NCBI GenBank assembly: GCA_905479535.1
Contig: CAJQMW010000137.1
Location: 1-8,622 of the forward strand
Reading direction: 5' to 3'
Length of the DNA stretch: 8,622 bases
Source of the DNA: an uncultured Maribacter sp.
GTDB taxonomy: Bacteria > Bacteroidota > Bacteroidia > Flavobacteriales > Flavobacteriaceae
In this document: positions 1 through 5,708 of the stretch, in pieces
Numbering within the stretch: the first letter of the stretch is position 1
How the letters are laid out: every line of letters starts with the position of its first letter
The notes under the pieces: model-generated
Databases searched by the model: none
The model's input: only the letters and a program-made list of their open reading frames with translations
Told to the model about the DNA's origin: nothing
Program-made: the position numbers and the translations under genes

Positions 1-873
1 ATTCATGAGCACGATAATACGACCATATATAAGCAATTTAAGGACCTGGAGGGGGAAATATATACCGCTGAGGTACATCACATCCGTCATAAGGCCATAA
101 TCTTGTTAGATGATGAGGGGAATGAAATCATTCTTCCAAAAGATCGTCAGATCCCGTCAGATTTCTTCCGTAAAGGAGATAACGTAAGGGGTATTATTGA
201 AAGTGTTGAGCTCAAGGGCGCAAAACCAACGATTATCATGTCCAGAAGCTCCCCCTTATTTTTAGAGCAGCTGTTTTTTCAGGAAATCCCTGAGGTTTTT
301 GATGGTTTGATTACAATCAAGAAAGCAGTGCGTATTCCTGGGGAAAAGGCGAAGGTTGCCGTTGACTCTTATGATGATCGTATTGATCCGGTGGGTGCTT
401 GTGTGGGTATGAAAGGGTCTCGTATCCATGGCATAGTTCGTGAGCTTGGGAACGAGAATATTGATGTCATTAACTGGACGTCCAATCCCCAGCTATTGGT
501 AACAAGGGCATTGAGTCCGGCCAGGGTTTCTTCGGTTAAGTTGAACGATGAGAAAATGACGGCGCAGGTGTACCTAAAACCAGAGGAAGTTTCAAAAGCC
601 ATTGGTAGGGGCGGGCACAATATTAGACTTGCAGGCCAGTTGACCGGTTATGAGATCGATGTATTCAGGGAAGGCGTTGAGGAAGATGTAGAATTGACCG
701 AGTTCTCGGATGAGATAGAAGCTTGGATCATAGATGAGTTCAAGAAAATAGGCATGGATACCGCAAGAAGCGTACTGGAGCAAGATGTAGACGATTTGGT
801 AAAGCGTACGGATTTGGAGGAAGAGACAATATTGGAAGTTGTGCGTATCCTAAAAGAAGAATTAGAAGATTAG
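1..873 (+). CDS. nusA: Transcription termination/antitermination factor NusA, 3' part (5' end outside window)
   Basis: NusA binds RNA polymerase and nascent RNA in the cytoplasm and modulates pausing, termination and antitermination. The frame is open from base 1, so the start lies upstream; a TTG at 103 is only an internal codon. About 290 codons are present, and Bacteroidota NusA is usually a little over 400 residues, so roughly the first 120 are missing. Visible in order: the end of the N-terminal domain, an S1 domain (about 46-240, with VRGIIESVELKG and PTIIMSRSSP), KH1 with its GMKG loop at 406-417 after DPVGACV, and KH2 with GRGG at 604-615. An acidic helical tail follows (from about 750, GMDTARSVLEQDVDDLV). 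There are no extra C-terminal acidic repeats like those of E. coli. It stops at TAG 871-873, 42 bases before infB, with no terminator between, so the two genes are probably co-transcribed, as in the common rimP-nusA-infB arrangement. Identity is very secure. Confidence 0.97.
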   Translation: MHEHDNTTIYKQFKDLEGEIYTAEVHHIRHKAIILLDDEGNEIILPKDRQIPSDFFRKGDNVRGIIESVELKGAKPTIIMSRSSPLFLEQLFFQEIPEVFDGLITIKKAVRIPGEKAKVAVDSYDDRIDPVGACVGMKGSRIHGIVRELGNENIDVINWTSNPQLLVTRALSPARVSSVKLNDEKMTAQVYLKPEEVSKAIGRGGHNIRLAGQLTGYEIDVFREGVEEDVELTEFSDEIEAWIIDEFKKIGMDTARSVLEQDVDDLVKRTDLEEETILEVVRILKEELED

Positions 874-915
874 CTATATATTAGCACTAAAATATAAGAA
901 CGGGAATCAGTATTT

Positions 916-3615
916 ATGGCAGATAATGCAAAAATAAGACTTAATAAAGTTCTTCGCGAGCTTAATATTTCCTTGGATAGGGCGGTAGACTACCTGAACA
1001 GTAAGGGACATGATGTGGATGCTAGACCAACCACAAAAATTTCCGATGAAGTATATCAGGTGTTATTGGACGAATTCCAGACCGATAAGAGCAAAAAAGT
1101 TGCTTCTAAAGAGGTCGGGGAGGAAAAGCGGAAGGAGAAGGAGGCCATAAGAATTCAATTAGAGCAGGAGCAGGAAGAACGTCGTTTGGTGCGTGAAAAA
1201 AGGAATGCGGACGCAGAGGAGAAAAGACTGGTAGGCAAAGTAGATTTGGCCGGTCCAAAGACTGTGGGTAAAATAGATTTAAGCCCTAAGAAAAAAGCCG
1301 CCGCTACTAAGCCTGTTAAGGAAGTGGAAGAGGTCAAAGAGCCAGTAGCCGAACCTAAGGTCGAAAAACCGGTTGTTGAAGAGGTTAAAAAGGAGGTGGC
1401 GACCGAAACCAAGGACGATGCCGAAGCTAAAACTGAGGGTGCTGATGAAAAAGAAACCTTAGAGACCAAGTATAAAAAATTATCGGGACCAAAGATAACC
1501 GGGGATAAAATAGACCTTTCCAAATTTCAGAAACCTAAAAAGAAGAAAGACGACTCTAAATCCAGTGATGGTTCTGATCGTAAAAAGCGAAGAAGAAGAA
1601 TCGTTAGCAAGAACACTTCTGGTCCAGGGCAAGCCGCTAGAGGAGCTGGTGGAGATAGAAAAGGAGGAGGCAGGCGTTTCGCAACTGTGAATAAGGTGGA
1701 GCCTACCGAGGAGGATGTGCAAAAACAAGTACGTGAGACCTTGGAGAAACTTCAAGGGAAATCCAAAAAGGGTAAAGGGGCCAAATACAGAAGAAGTAAA
1801 AGGGACCAGCACCGTGAACAGACGGAAAAGGATCTTGAGCAACAAGAACTGGAAAGCAAAGTGCTTAAGGTAACGGAATTCGTTACCGCCAGTGAGGTGG
1901 CTACGATGATGGATGTTTCCACCACGGAGATTATATCGGCCTGTATGTCCTTGGGCATGATGGTTACCATGAACCAACGTTTGGATGCTGAAACACTTTC
2001 CATAGTGGCCGAAGAATTTGGTTACGAGGTGGACTTCGTAACGGCCGATATAGAGGAAAGTATTGTTGAGGAGGAAGATGCACCGGAGGATTTAGAGCCA
2101 AGGGCTCCGATAGTCACCGTAATGGGTCACGTGGATCACGGTAAAACCTCGTTATTGGACTACATCCGAGAGGAAAATGTTATTGCCGGTGAGAGCGGTG
2201 GTATTACCCAACACATCGGTGCTTATGGGGTTATGTTAGAAAACGGATCGCGTATTTCATTTTTGGATACACCGGGTCATGAGGCGTTTACTGCTATGAG
2301 GGCAAGGGGGGCACAAGTGACGGACATAGCTATCATCGTTGTGGCGGCGGATGACGACATTATGCCACAAACCAAGGAGGCAATTAGCCATGCCCAAGCG
2401 GCGGGCGTACCTTTGGTTTTTGCAATCAATAAAATTGATAAGCCAACGGCGAATCCTGAAAAGATTAAGGAAGGCCTTGCGCAAATGAACCTATTAGTAG
2501 AAGATTGGGGCGGAAAAATCCAATCGCATGATATTTCGGCTAAAACAGGCGCAGGTGTAAAGGAACTTTTGGAGAAGGTATTGTTGGAAGCCGAGTTGTT
2601 GGAATTGAAGGCAAATCCAGATAAGCTTGCCAGCGGTACAGTGGTAGAGGCCTTTTTGGATAAGGGAAAAGGTTATGTTTCCACCATTCTGGTTCAAGCA
2701 GGAACACTTAAAATTGGTGATTACGTGCTTGCAGGTACGACTAGTGGAAAGATAAAGGCGATGCAGGACGAACGAGGAAACAATGTAGAGGAAGTGGGCC
2801 CTTCTAGGCCTATTTCTATTCTTGGTCTGGACAGCGCGCCACAGGCAGGGGATAAGTTTTATGTGTTGGAAGATGAGCGCGAAGCGAAACAAATCGCATC
2901 CCGAAGATCTCAGTTGCAACGTGAGCAATCCGTTAGGACGCAACGTCATATAACACTCGATGAAATTGGAAGAAGGATTGCCCTGGGCGAGTTCAAGGAA
3001 TTGAATATCATTCTTAAGGGTGATGTGGACGGTTCCGTTGAAGCACTTACGGACTCGTTCCAAAAATTGTCTACAGATGAAATTCAGGTGAATATCATTT
3101 ACAAGGCGGTTGGTCCTATTACAGAGTCCGATGTGCTATTGGCTTCTGCTTCGGATGCCGTCATCATTGGATTCAACGTTAGGCCAATGGGGAACGCCAA
3201 GGCTATAGCCGAGAAGGAAGAAATAGATATCCGTATGTATTCCATCATTTATGACGCGATAAACGATTTGAAGGATGCCATGGAGGGAATGTTGTCTCCA
3301 GAGATGAAAGAGGAAATTACAGGTACTGCGGAGATAAGGGAGACTTTCAAAATCTCAAAAATCGGAACTATTGCGGGTTGTATGGTAACCAGTGGAAAGA
3401 TTTTCAGGAACTCGGATATTCGTTTGATACGGGACGGCGTTGTAGTCTATACCGGTACGCTGGCTTCACTAAAAAGATTTAAGGACGATGTGAAGGAAGT
3501 ATCAAAAGGATATGATTGCGGTCTTCAGATAAAGAACTACAATGATATCAATGAAGGGGATATCGTTGAAGCGTTCCAAGAAGTTGCCGTAAAGAAAAAA
3601 TTAAAATCTAAATAA
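916..3615 (+). CDS. infB: Translation initiation factor IF-2
   Basis: IF2 is the GTPase that places initiator fMet-tRNA on the 30S subunit and promotes 50S joining. The 899 residues include: a small IF2-N module (1-55); a long charged Lys/Glu linker (about 56-315) with repeated GK(V/I)DL motifs; a second IF2-N-type helical domain (316-375, VTEFVTASEVATMMDVS); and a G domain. The G domain carries G1 GHVDHGKT (404-411), a G2-type GGITQHIGAY, G3 DTPGH (451-455), G4 NKID (505-508) and G5 SAK (541-543), so all nucleotide-binding motifs are intact. Next come the beta-barrel domain II (VVEAFLDKGKGYVSTILVQ), domain III (ILKGDVDGSVEAL) and the C-terminal domain that binds fMet-tRNA (EIRETFKISKIGTIAGC onward). 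The ATG at 916 gives the expected N-terminus; no Shine-Dalgarno is seen, as is usual in Bacteroidota. It sits downstream of nusA and ends before a hairpin terminator. The long antisense frames inside it are coding shadows. Confidence 0.98.
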   Translation: MADNAKIRLNKVLRELNISLDRAVDYLNSKGHDVDARPTTKISDEVYQVLLDEFQTDKSKKVASKEVGEEKRKEKEAIRIQLEQEQEERRLVREKRNADAEEKRLVGKVDLAGPKTVGKIDLSPKKKAAATKPVKEVEEVKEPVAEPKVEKPVVEEVKKEVATETKDDAEAKTEGADEKETLETKYKKLSGPKITGDKIDLSKFQKPKKKKDDSKSSDGSDRKKRRRRIVSKNTSGPGQAARGAGGDRKGGGRRFATVNKVEPTEEDVQKQVRETLEKLQGKSKKGKGAKYRRSKRDQHREQTEKDLEQQELESKVLKVTEFVTASEVATMMDVSTTEIISACMSLGMMVTMNQRLDAETLSIVAEEFGYEVDFVTADIEESIVEEEDAPEDLEPRAPIVTVMGHVDHGKTSLLDYIREENVIAGESGGITQHIGAYGVMLENGSRISFLDTPGHEAFTAMRARGAQVTDIAIIVVAADDDIMPQTKEAISHAQAAGVPLVFAINKIDKPTANPEKIKEGLAQMNLLVEDWGGKIQSHDISAKTGAGVKELLEKVLLEAELLELKANPDKLASGTVVEAFLDKGKGYVSTILVQAGTLKIGDYVLAGTTSGKIKAMQDERGNNVEEVGPSRPISILGLDSAPQAGDKFYVLEDEREAKQIASRRSQLQREQSVRTQRHITLDEIGRRIALGEFKELNIILKGDVDGSVEALTDSFQKLSTDEIQVNIIYKAVGPITESDVLLASASDAVIIGFNVRPMGNAKAIAEKEEIDIRMYSIIYDAINDLKDAMEGMLSPEMKEEITGTAEIRETFKISKIGTIAGCMVTSGKIFRNSDIRLIRDGVVVYTGTLASLKRFKDDVKEVSKGYDCGLQIKNYNDINEGDIVEAFQEVAVKKKLKSK

Positions 3616-3616
3616 C

Positions 3617-3659
3617 TCAGCCGTCAGTTCGAGCGTAGTCGAGAACTCTAGGGTGCTGA
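3617..3659. repeat. REP-like imperfect palindrome after infB
   Basis: The core at 3626-3647 has AGTTC (3626-3630) and GAACT (3643-3647) arms around GAGCGTAGTCGA. A second pair of arms, TCAGC (3617-3621) and GCTGA (3655-3659), encloses it, giving a nested imperfect hairpin. From memory, sequences of the form CAGTTCGAG...TCGAGAAC are scattered between genes in many Flavobacteriaceae genomes. With only one copy in this window, membership of a repeat family is an inference. It lies directly after the infB stop, and could affect mRNA 3' ends. Confidence 0.5.
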
Positions 3660-3687
3660 TTTCAGAATTGATATATCAAAGCGTAAA

Positions 3688-3718
3688 AAGAAAATCGACC
3701 TATTTGGTCGATTTTTTT
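3688..3718. terminator. Bidirectional intrinsic terminator shared by infB and the SPOR gene
   Basis: A perfect 10-bp stem, AAAATCGACC (3691-3700) with GGTCGATTTT (3706-3715), closes a TATTT loop. A G-T wobble and two A-T pairs extend it to 13 bp (3688-3718). On the + strand it runs into a stretch of T (3712-3718). On the - strand it is followed by TTTTCTTTTT, so it can act in both directions between convergent genes. The - strand stop codon (3700-3702) and last codons of the SPOR gene are inside the hairpin. Confidence 0.85.
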
Positions 3719-4071
3719 GGTTTTAATAGCATTGCGTCCGGATATTTTGCCCTGACTTCGTTAAACTTTCGTTCCGCCTCCAATTTCGTTTTAAAGCGGC
3801 CCACTCTTACTCTGTAAGTTGGTGAATCAAAATCGATTCGTGAGGGCAATTCCGGAAAGTCTATTTCGACATTGGATTTTATGGTTCGGGCTTTATCGGA
3901 ATTCCCGAACCCTACCTGAATTCTATAATATTCGGAACTACTCAGTGCAGATTTGTATATGCCCAACAATTTATCTATTTTCTCATCTTGTTCAATGTGG
4001 ATATCTGCATTCTGAGAATAACCAATAGCACAAAAACAGATAAGGATCACGGTATAAATCAGGGTTTTCAT
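3700..4071 (-). CDS. Small exported SPOR-domain protein
   Basis: The product is a 123-residue protein with an N-terminal signal peptide (MKTLIYTVILICFCAIGYSQ, likely cut near residues 19-20) and a C-terminal SPOR domain (about residues 47-118). The domain shows two beta-strand motifs, YYRIQVGFG and YRVRVGRF, the second followed by the helix KTKLEAERKFNEVRAKYP and the strand DAMLLKP. SPOR domains in other bacteria bind peptidoglycan glycan strands lacking stem peptides, often at division sites, so a periplasmic or envelope role is likely; its exact job here is unknown. A GTG at 4102-4104 would add 11 residues before the signal peptide, but ATG 4069-4071 fits a signal peptide directly, and the predicted promoter -7 box covers the GTG, so ATG is preferred. 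It converges on infB and diverges from actA. Similar small SPOR genes are, from memory, common beside infB in Flavobacteriaceae. Confidence 0.85.
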   Translation of the reverse strand: MKTLIYTVILICFCAIGYSQNADIHIEQDEKIDKLLGIYKSALSSSEYYRIQVGFGNSDKARTIKSNVEIDFPELPSRIDFDSPTYRVRVGRFKTKLEAERKFNEVRAKYPDAMLLKPKKSTK

Positions 4072-4103
4072 AGGTCTTTTTATATTGAAATGAAATAGAG
4101 ACA

Positions 4104-4133
4104 CAAAAGTAAATTTTTAAAGATCAAACAAAA
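4104..4133 (-). promoter_or_regulatory. Bacteroidota-type promoter for the SPOR gene
   Basis: Read on the - strand, TACTTTTG (complement of 4104-4111) matches the Bacteroidota -7 consensus TAnnTTTG, with TTTTG (complement of 4129-4133) 17 bases upstream as the -33 element. Transcription would start near 4095-4100, giving a leader of about 25-30 bases to the ATG at 4071. This favours the ATG over the upstream GTG. The match is by motif only. Confidence 0.6.
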
Positions 4134-4157
4134 GAATCCAACCTTATTTAGAACATT

Positions 4158-4180
4158 TATAAATTATAAATTATAAATAG
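4158..4180. repeat. AT-rich short tandem repeat in the divergent promoter region
   Basis: The 7-base unit AAATTAT occurs at 4161-4167 and 4168-4174, followed by a partial third copy (AAATA). It lies some 30 bases upstream of the proposed -33 region of actA and could be a flexible or UP-like element. The stretch 4112-4200 is otherwise very AT-rich with no gene seen. Confidence 0.4.
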
Positions 4181-4187
4181 ATTAACA

Positions 4188-4219
4188 TTTTTCAAAATAA
4201 AGTCTATGTCGTATTTTTG
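4188..4219 (+). promoter_or_regulatory. Probable promoter of the act operon
   Basis: TATTTTTG at 4212-4219 fits the Bacteroidota -7 consensus TAnnTTTG exactly. The -33 element is weaker: TTTTTC at 4188-4193 lies 18 bases upstream and lacks the usual G. Transcription would begin about 4223-4227, leaving about 80 bases of leader before actA. No other TAnnTTTG box was found on the + strand between 4105 and 4303. Confidence 0.55.
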
Positions 4220-4229
4220 CCTTCGATTT

Positions 4230-4307
4230 ATGCATATAGTCGTTCTTTTCCATAGCAGTGAGGACAATGATTATGCCAAGATTCCGATTGAAATATTCGA
4301 TATATGA
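4230..4307 (+). CDS. Candidate 25-codon upstream ORF in the actA leader
   Basis: An ATG at 4230 opens a frame of 25 codons (MHIVVLFHSS... ending ...IPIEIFDI). Its stop TGA (4305-4307) overlaps the actA start ATG (4304-4306) in an ATGA arrangement. The ATG is only a few bases after the transcription start predicted from the TAnnTTTG box, so the mRNA could be nearly leaderless for this ORF. This layout is what translational coupling to actA would look like. The peptide resembles nothing I recognise, is too short for coding statistics, and a chance ORF of this length is quite possible. Confidence 0.3.
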   Translation: MHIVVLFHSSEDNDYAKIPIEIFDI

Positions 4308-5677
4308 AAAAGGTTCCATACCGAAATCAGTTTTCTAAAGTTGTAGGGCTCAGCCTGTTAGTTTTCCTGTTTTTTTCAATTTCCGCCAGTGCTCAAGAGG
4401 TTGTCGCCGAAGAAACGGCAGCTCCGGCTGAATCTGCAAGTGGTGACGCTGTGGCCGGTAAGTCGTTATTTAACCAAAATTGTGCCGCATGTCATGCATT
4501 GAACCGTAAAATGACGGGGCCGGCACTGGCCAATGTGGAAAGTCGTTTGGCCGAAGAAGAGGGGTTGGGCAAAGAGTGGTTGTACCGCTGGATCAAGAAC
4601 AGTTCTGGAATGATTAAATCCGGAGATGCGTATGCCAACAAGATCTATGCGGAGTATAACCAAGCGGCCATGACCGCATTTCCTACGCTTTCCAATGAAG
4701 ATATAGATAATATTTTGGCGTATACCGCCGCGCCTCCTACCTCCTCTGCAACGTCGCCACCAGCTGGCGACGTTGCAACCGTTGGTTCCGGAGCTGTCAA
4801 CACAGGCGGAATTTCCAATGAAATCATACTAGGGGCGCTCGTTTTGGTCTTTGGTCTTTTAGTGGTGATGTTGTTCTTGGTGAACAGTACGCTTAAGCGA
4901 ATTGCCGCGGCGAACGGTATTGTTGTCGAGAAAGAAAGGGTGGAAAAAAGAACGCCGATCTGGAAAGCTTTTGCCCAAAATCAGTTTTTGGTACTGGTTA
5001 CCGCAATTTTGTTTTTACTGGGGAGTGCTTATTTTGCCTATGCTTGGATGATGCAAGTGGGGGTCGATCAGGGTTATGCGCCTATTCAGCCTATTCACTA
5101 TTCGCATAAAATTCATGCGGGCGTAAATAAAATCGAATGTAAGTATTGTCATTCCTCGGCACGTGTTTCCAAACATTCCGGGATTCCTTCCCTTAATGTT
5201 TGTATGAACTGCCATAAATCGATCTATGAGTATAGCGGAACTTCAGAAGGGCCTTCACAAGAGGACTTGGCCAATGGGTATACGAATGAATTCTATACCA
5301 AAGAAATCAAGAAATTATACAAGGCCGTTGGTTGGGACGAAGAGAATCAAAAGTATACGGGCGAAAGTCAACCTGTGGAATGGGTTCGTATCCATAACCT
5401 GCCTGACTTTGCGTATTTCAACCACTCTCAACATGTTTCCGTCGCAGGAATTGAGTGTCAGACTTGTCACGGGCCAGTGGAGGAGATGGAAATAATGTAT
5501 CAATATTCCTCATTGACCATGGGGTGGTGCATTAATTGCCACCGAGAAACCAATGTTAAGGTAGAAGGCAATGCCTATTACGAAAAGATCCACGCTGAGC
5601 TTTCCAAGAAGTATGGTGTAGAAAATTTAACGGCTGCCCAGATGGGTGGTCTGGAATGTGGAAAGTGTCACTATTAA
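4304..5677 (+). CDS. actA: Alternative complex III subunit ActA, six-heme cytochrome c with N-terminal class I domain
   Basis: ActA carries electrons within alternative complex III, which oxidises quinol and passes electrons to a cytochrome c or oxidase. The 457 residues show, in order: a signal peptide (about 1-31, ending SASAQ); a class I cytochrome c domain with CAACH (60-64) and a likely Met ligand in MTAFP (M123); and a Pro/Ser/Thr linker (about 142-165). A membrane helix (174-195), a basic loop (KRIAAANGIVVEKERVEKR) and a second helix (225-248) follow. The last part is a multiheme domain with CKYCH (279), CMNCH (300), CQTCH (385), CINCH (409) and CGKCH (452), the last two residues from the C-terminus. 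The His-rich stretches HYSHKIH (265-271) and HSQH (374-377) are candidate distal ligands. The basic loop puts both heme domains in the periplasm. Thirty-one bases separate it from actB with no terminator. The classical ActA is pentaheme; here a sixth heme site is fused in front. Confidence 0.93.
   Translation: MKKVPYRNQFSKVVGLSLLVFLFFSISASAQEVVAEETAAPAESASGDAVAGKSLFNQNCAACHALNRKMTGPALANVESRLAEEEGLGKEWLYRWIKNSSGMIKSGDAYANKIYAEYNQAAMTAFPTLSNEDIDNILAYTAAPPTSSATSPPAGDVATVGSGAVNTGGISNEIILGALVLVFGLLVVMLFLVNSTLKRIAAANGIVVEKERVEKRTPIWKAFAQNQFLVLVTAILFLLGSAYFAYAWMMQVGVDQGYAPIQPIHYSHKIHAGVNKIECKYCHSSARVSKHSGIPSLNVCMNCHKSIYEYSGTSEGPSQEDLANGYTNEFYTKEIKKLYKAVGWDEENQKYTGESQPVEWVRIHNLPDFAYFNHSQHVSVAGIECQTCHGPVEEMEIMYQYSSLTMGWCINCHRETNVKVEGNAYYEKIHAELSKKYGVENLTAAQMGGLECGKCHY
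4746..4778. repeat. Perfect GC-rich inverted repeat inside the actA linker
   Basis: TGCAACGTCGCCA (4747-4759) and TGGCGACGTTGCA (4765-4777) are exact reverse complements, 13 bp with a 5-base CCAGC loop. It lies within codons 148-158 of actA, in the low-complexity linker between the class I heme domain and the first membrane helix. There is no T-run after it, so it does not look like a terminator. Confidence 0.85.
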
Positions 5678-5708
5678 TTAATAAAGAAGCTAATTACAGA
5701 TAATACGT

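Noticed and set aside
2494..3063. 189-codon antisense frame within infB (and others at 1155-1523, 1480-1977, 1752-2003)
   Set aside because: They lie opposite a clearly conserved IF2 gene, have compositions that mirror its codons (Ser/Leu/Phe-rich opposite Lys/Glu-rich), and show no known domain.
3819..4028. 69-codon + strand frame opposite the SPOR gene
   Set aside because: It is a shadow of the SPOR gene, which has a signal peptide, a recognisable domain, a promoter and a terminator.
4102..4104. GTG start for the SPOR gene adding 11 residues
   Set aside because: It puts an extra segment before a clean signal peptide and overlaps the predicted -7 promoter box; ATG at 4069-4071 is the better start.
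4267..4338. Second short ORF (ATG 4267) overlapping the actA start
   Set aside because: It runs out of frame into the actA signal peptide coding sequence and has no positional logic like the ATGA overlap of the 4230 ORF; likely chance.
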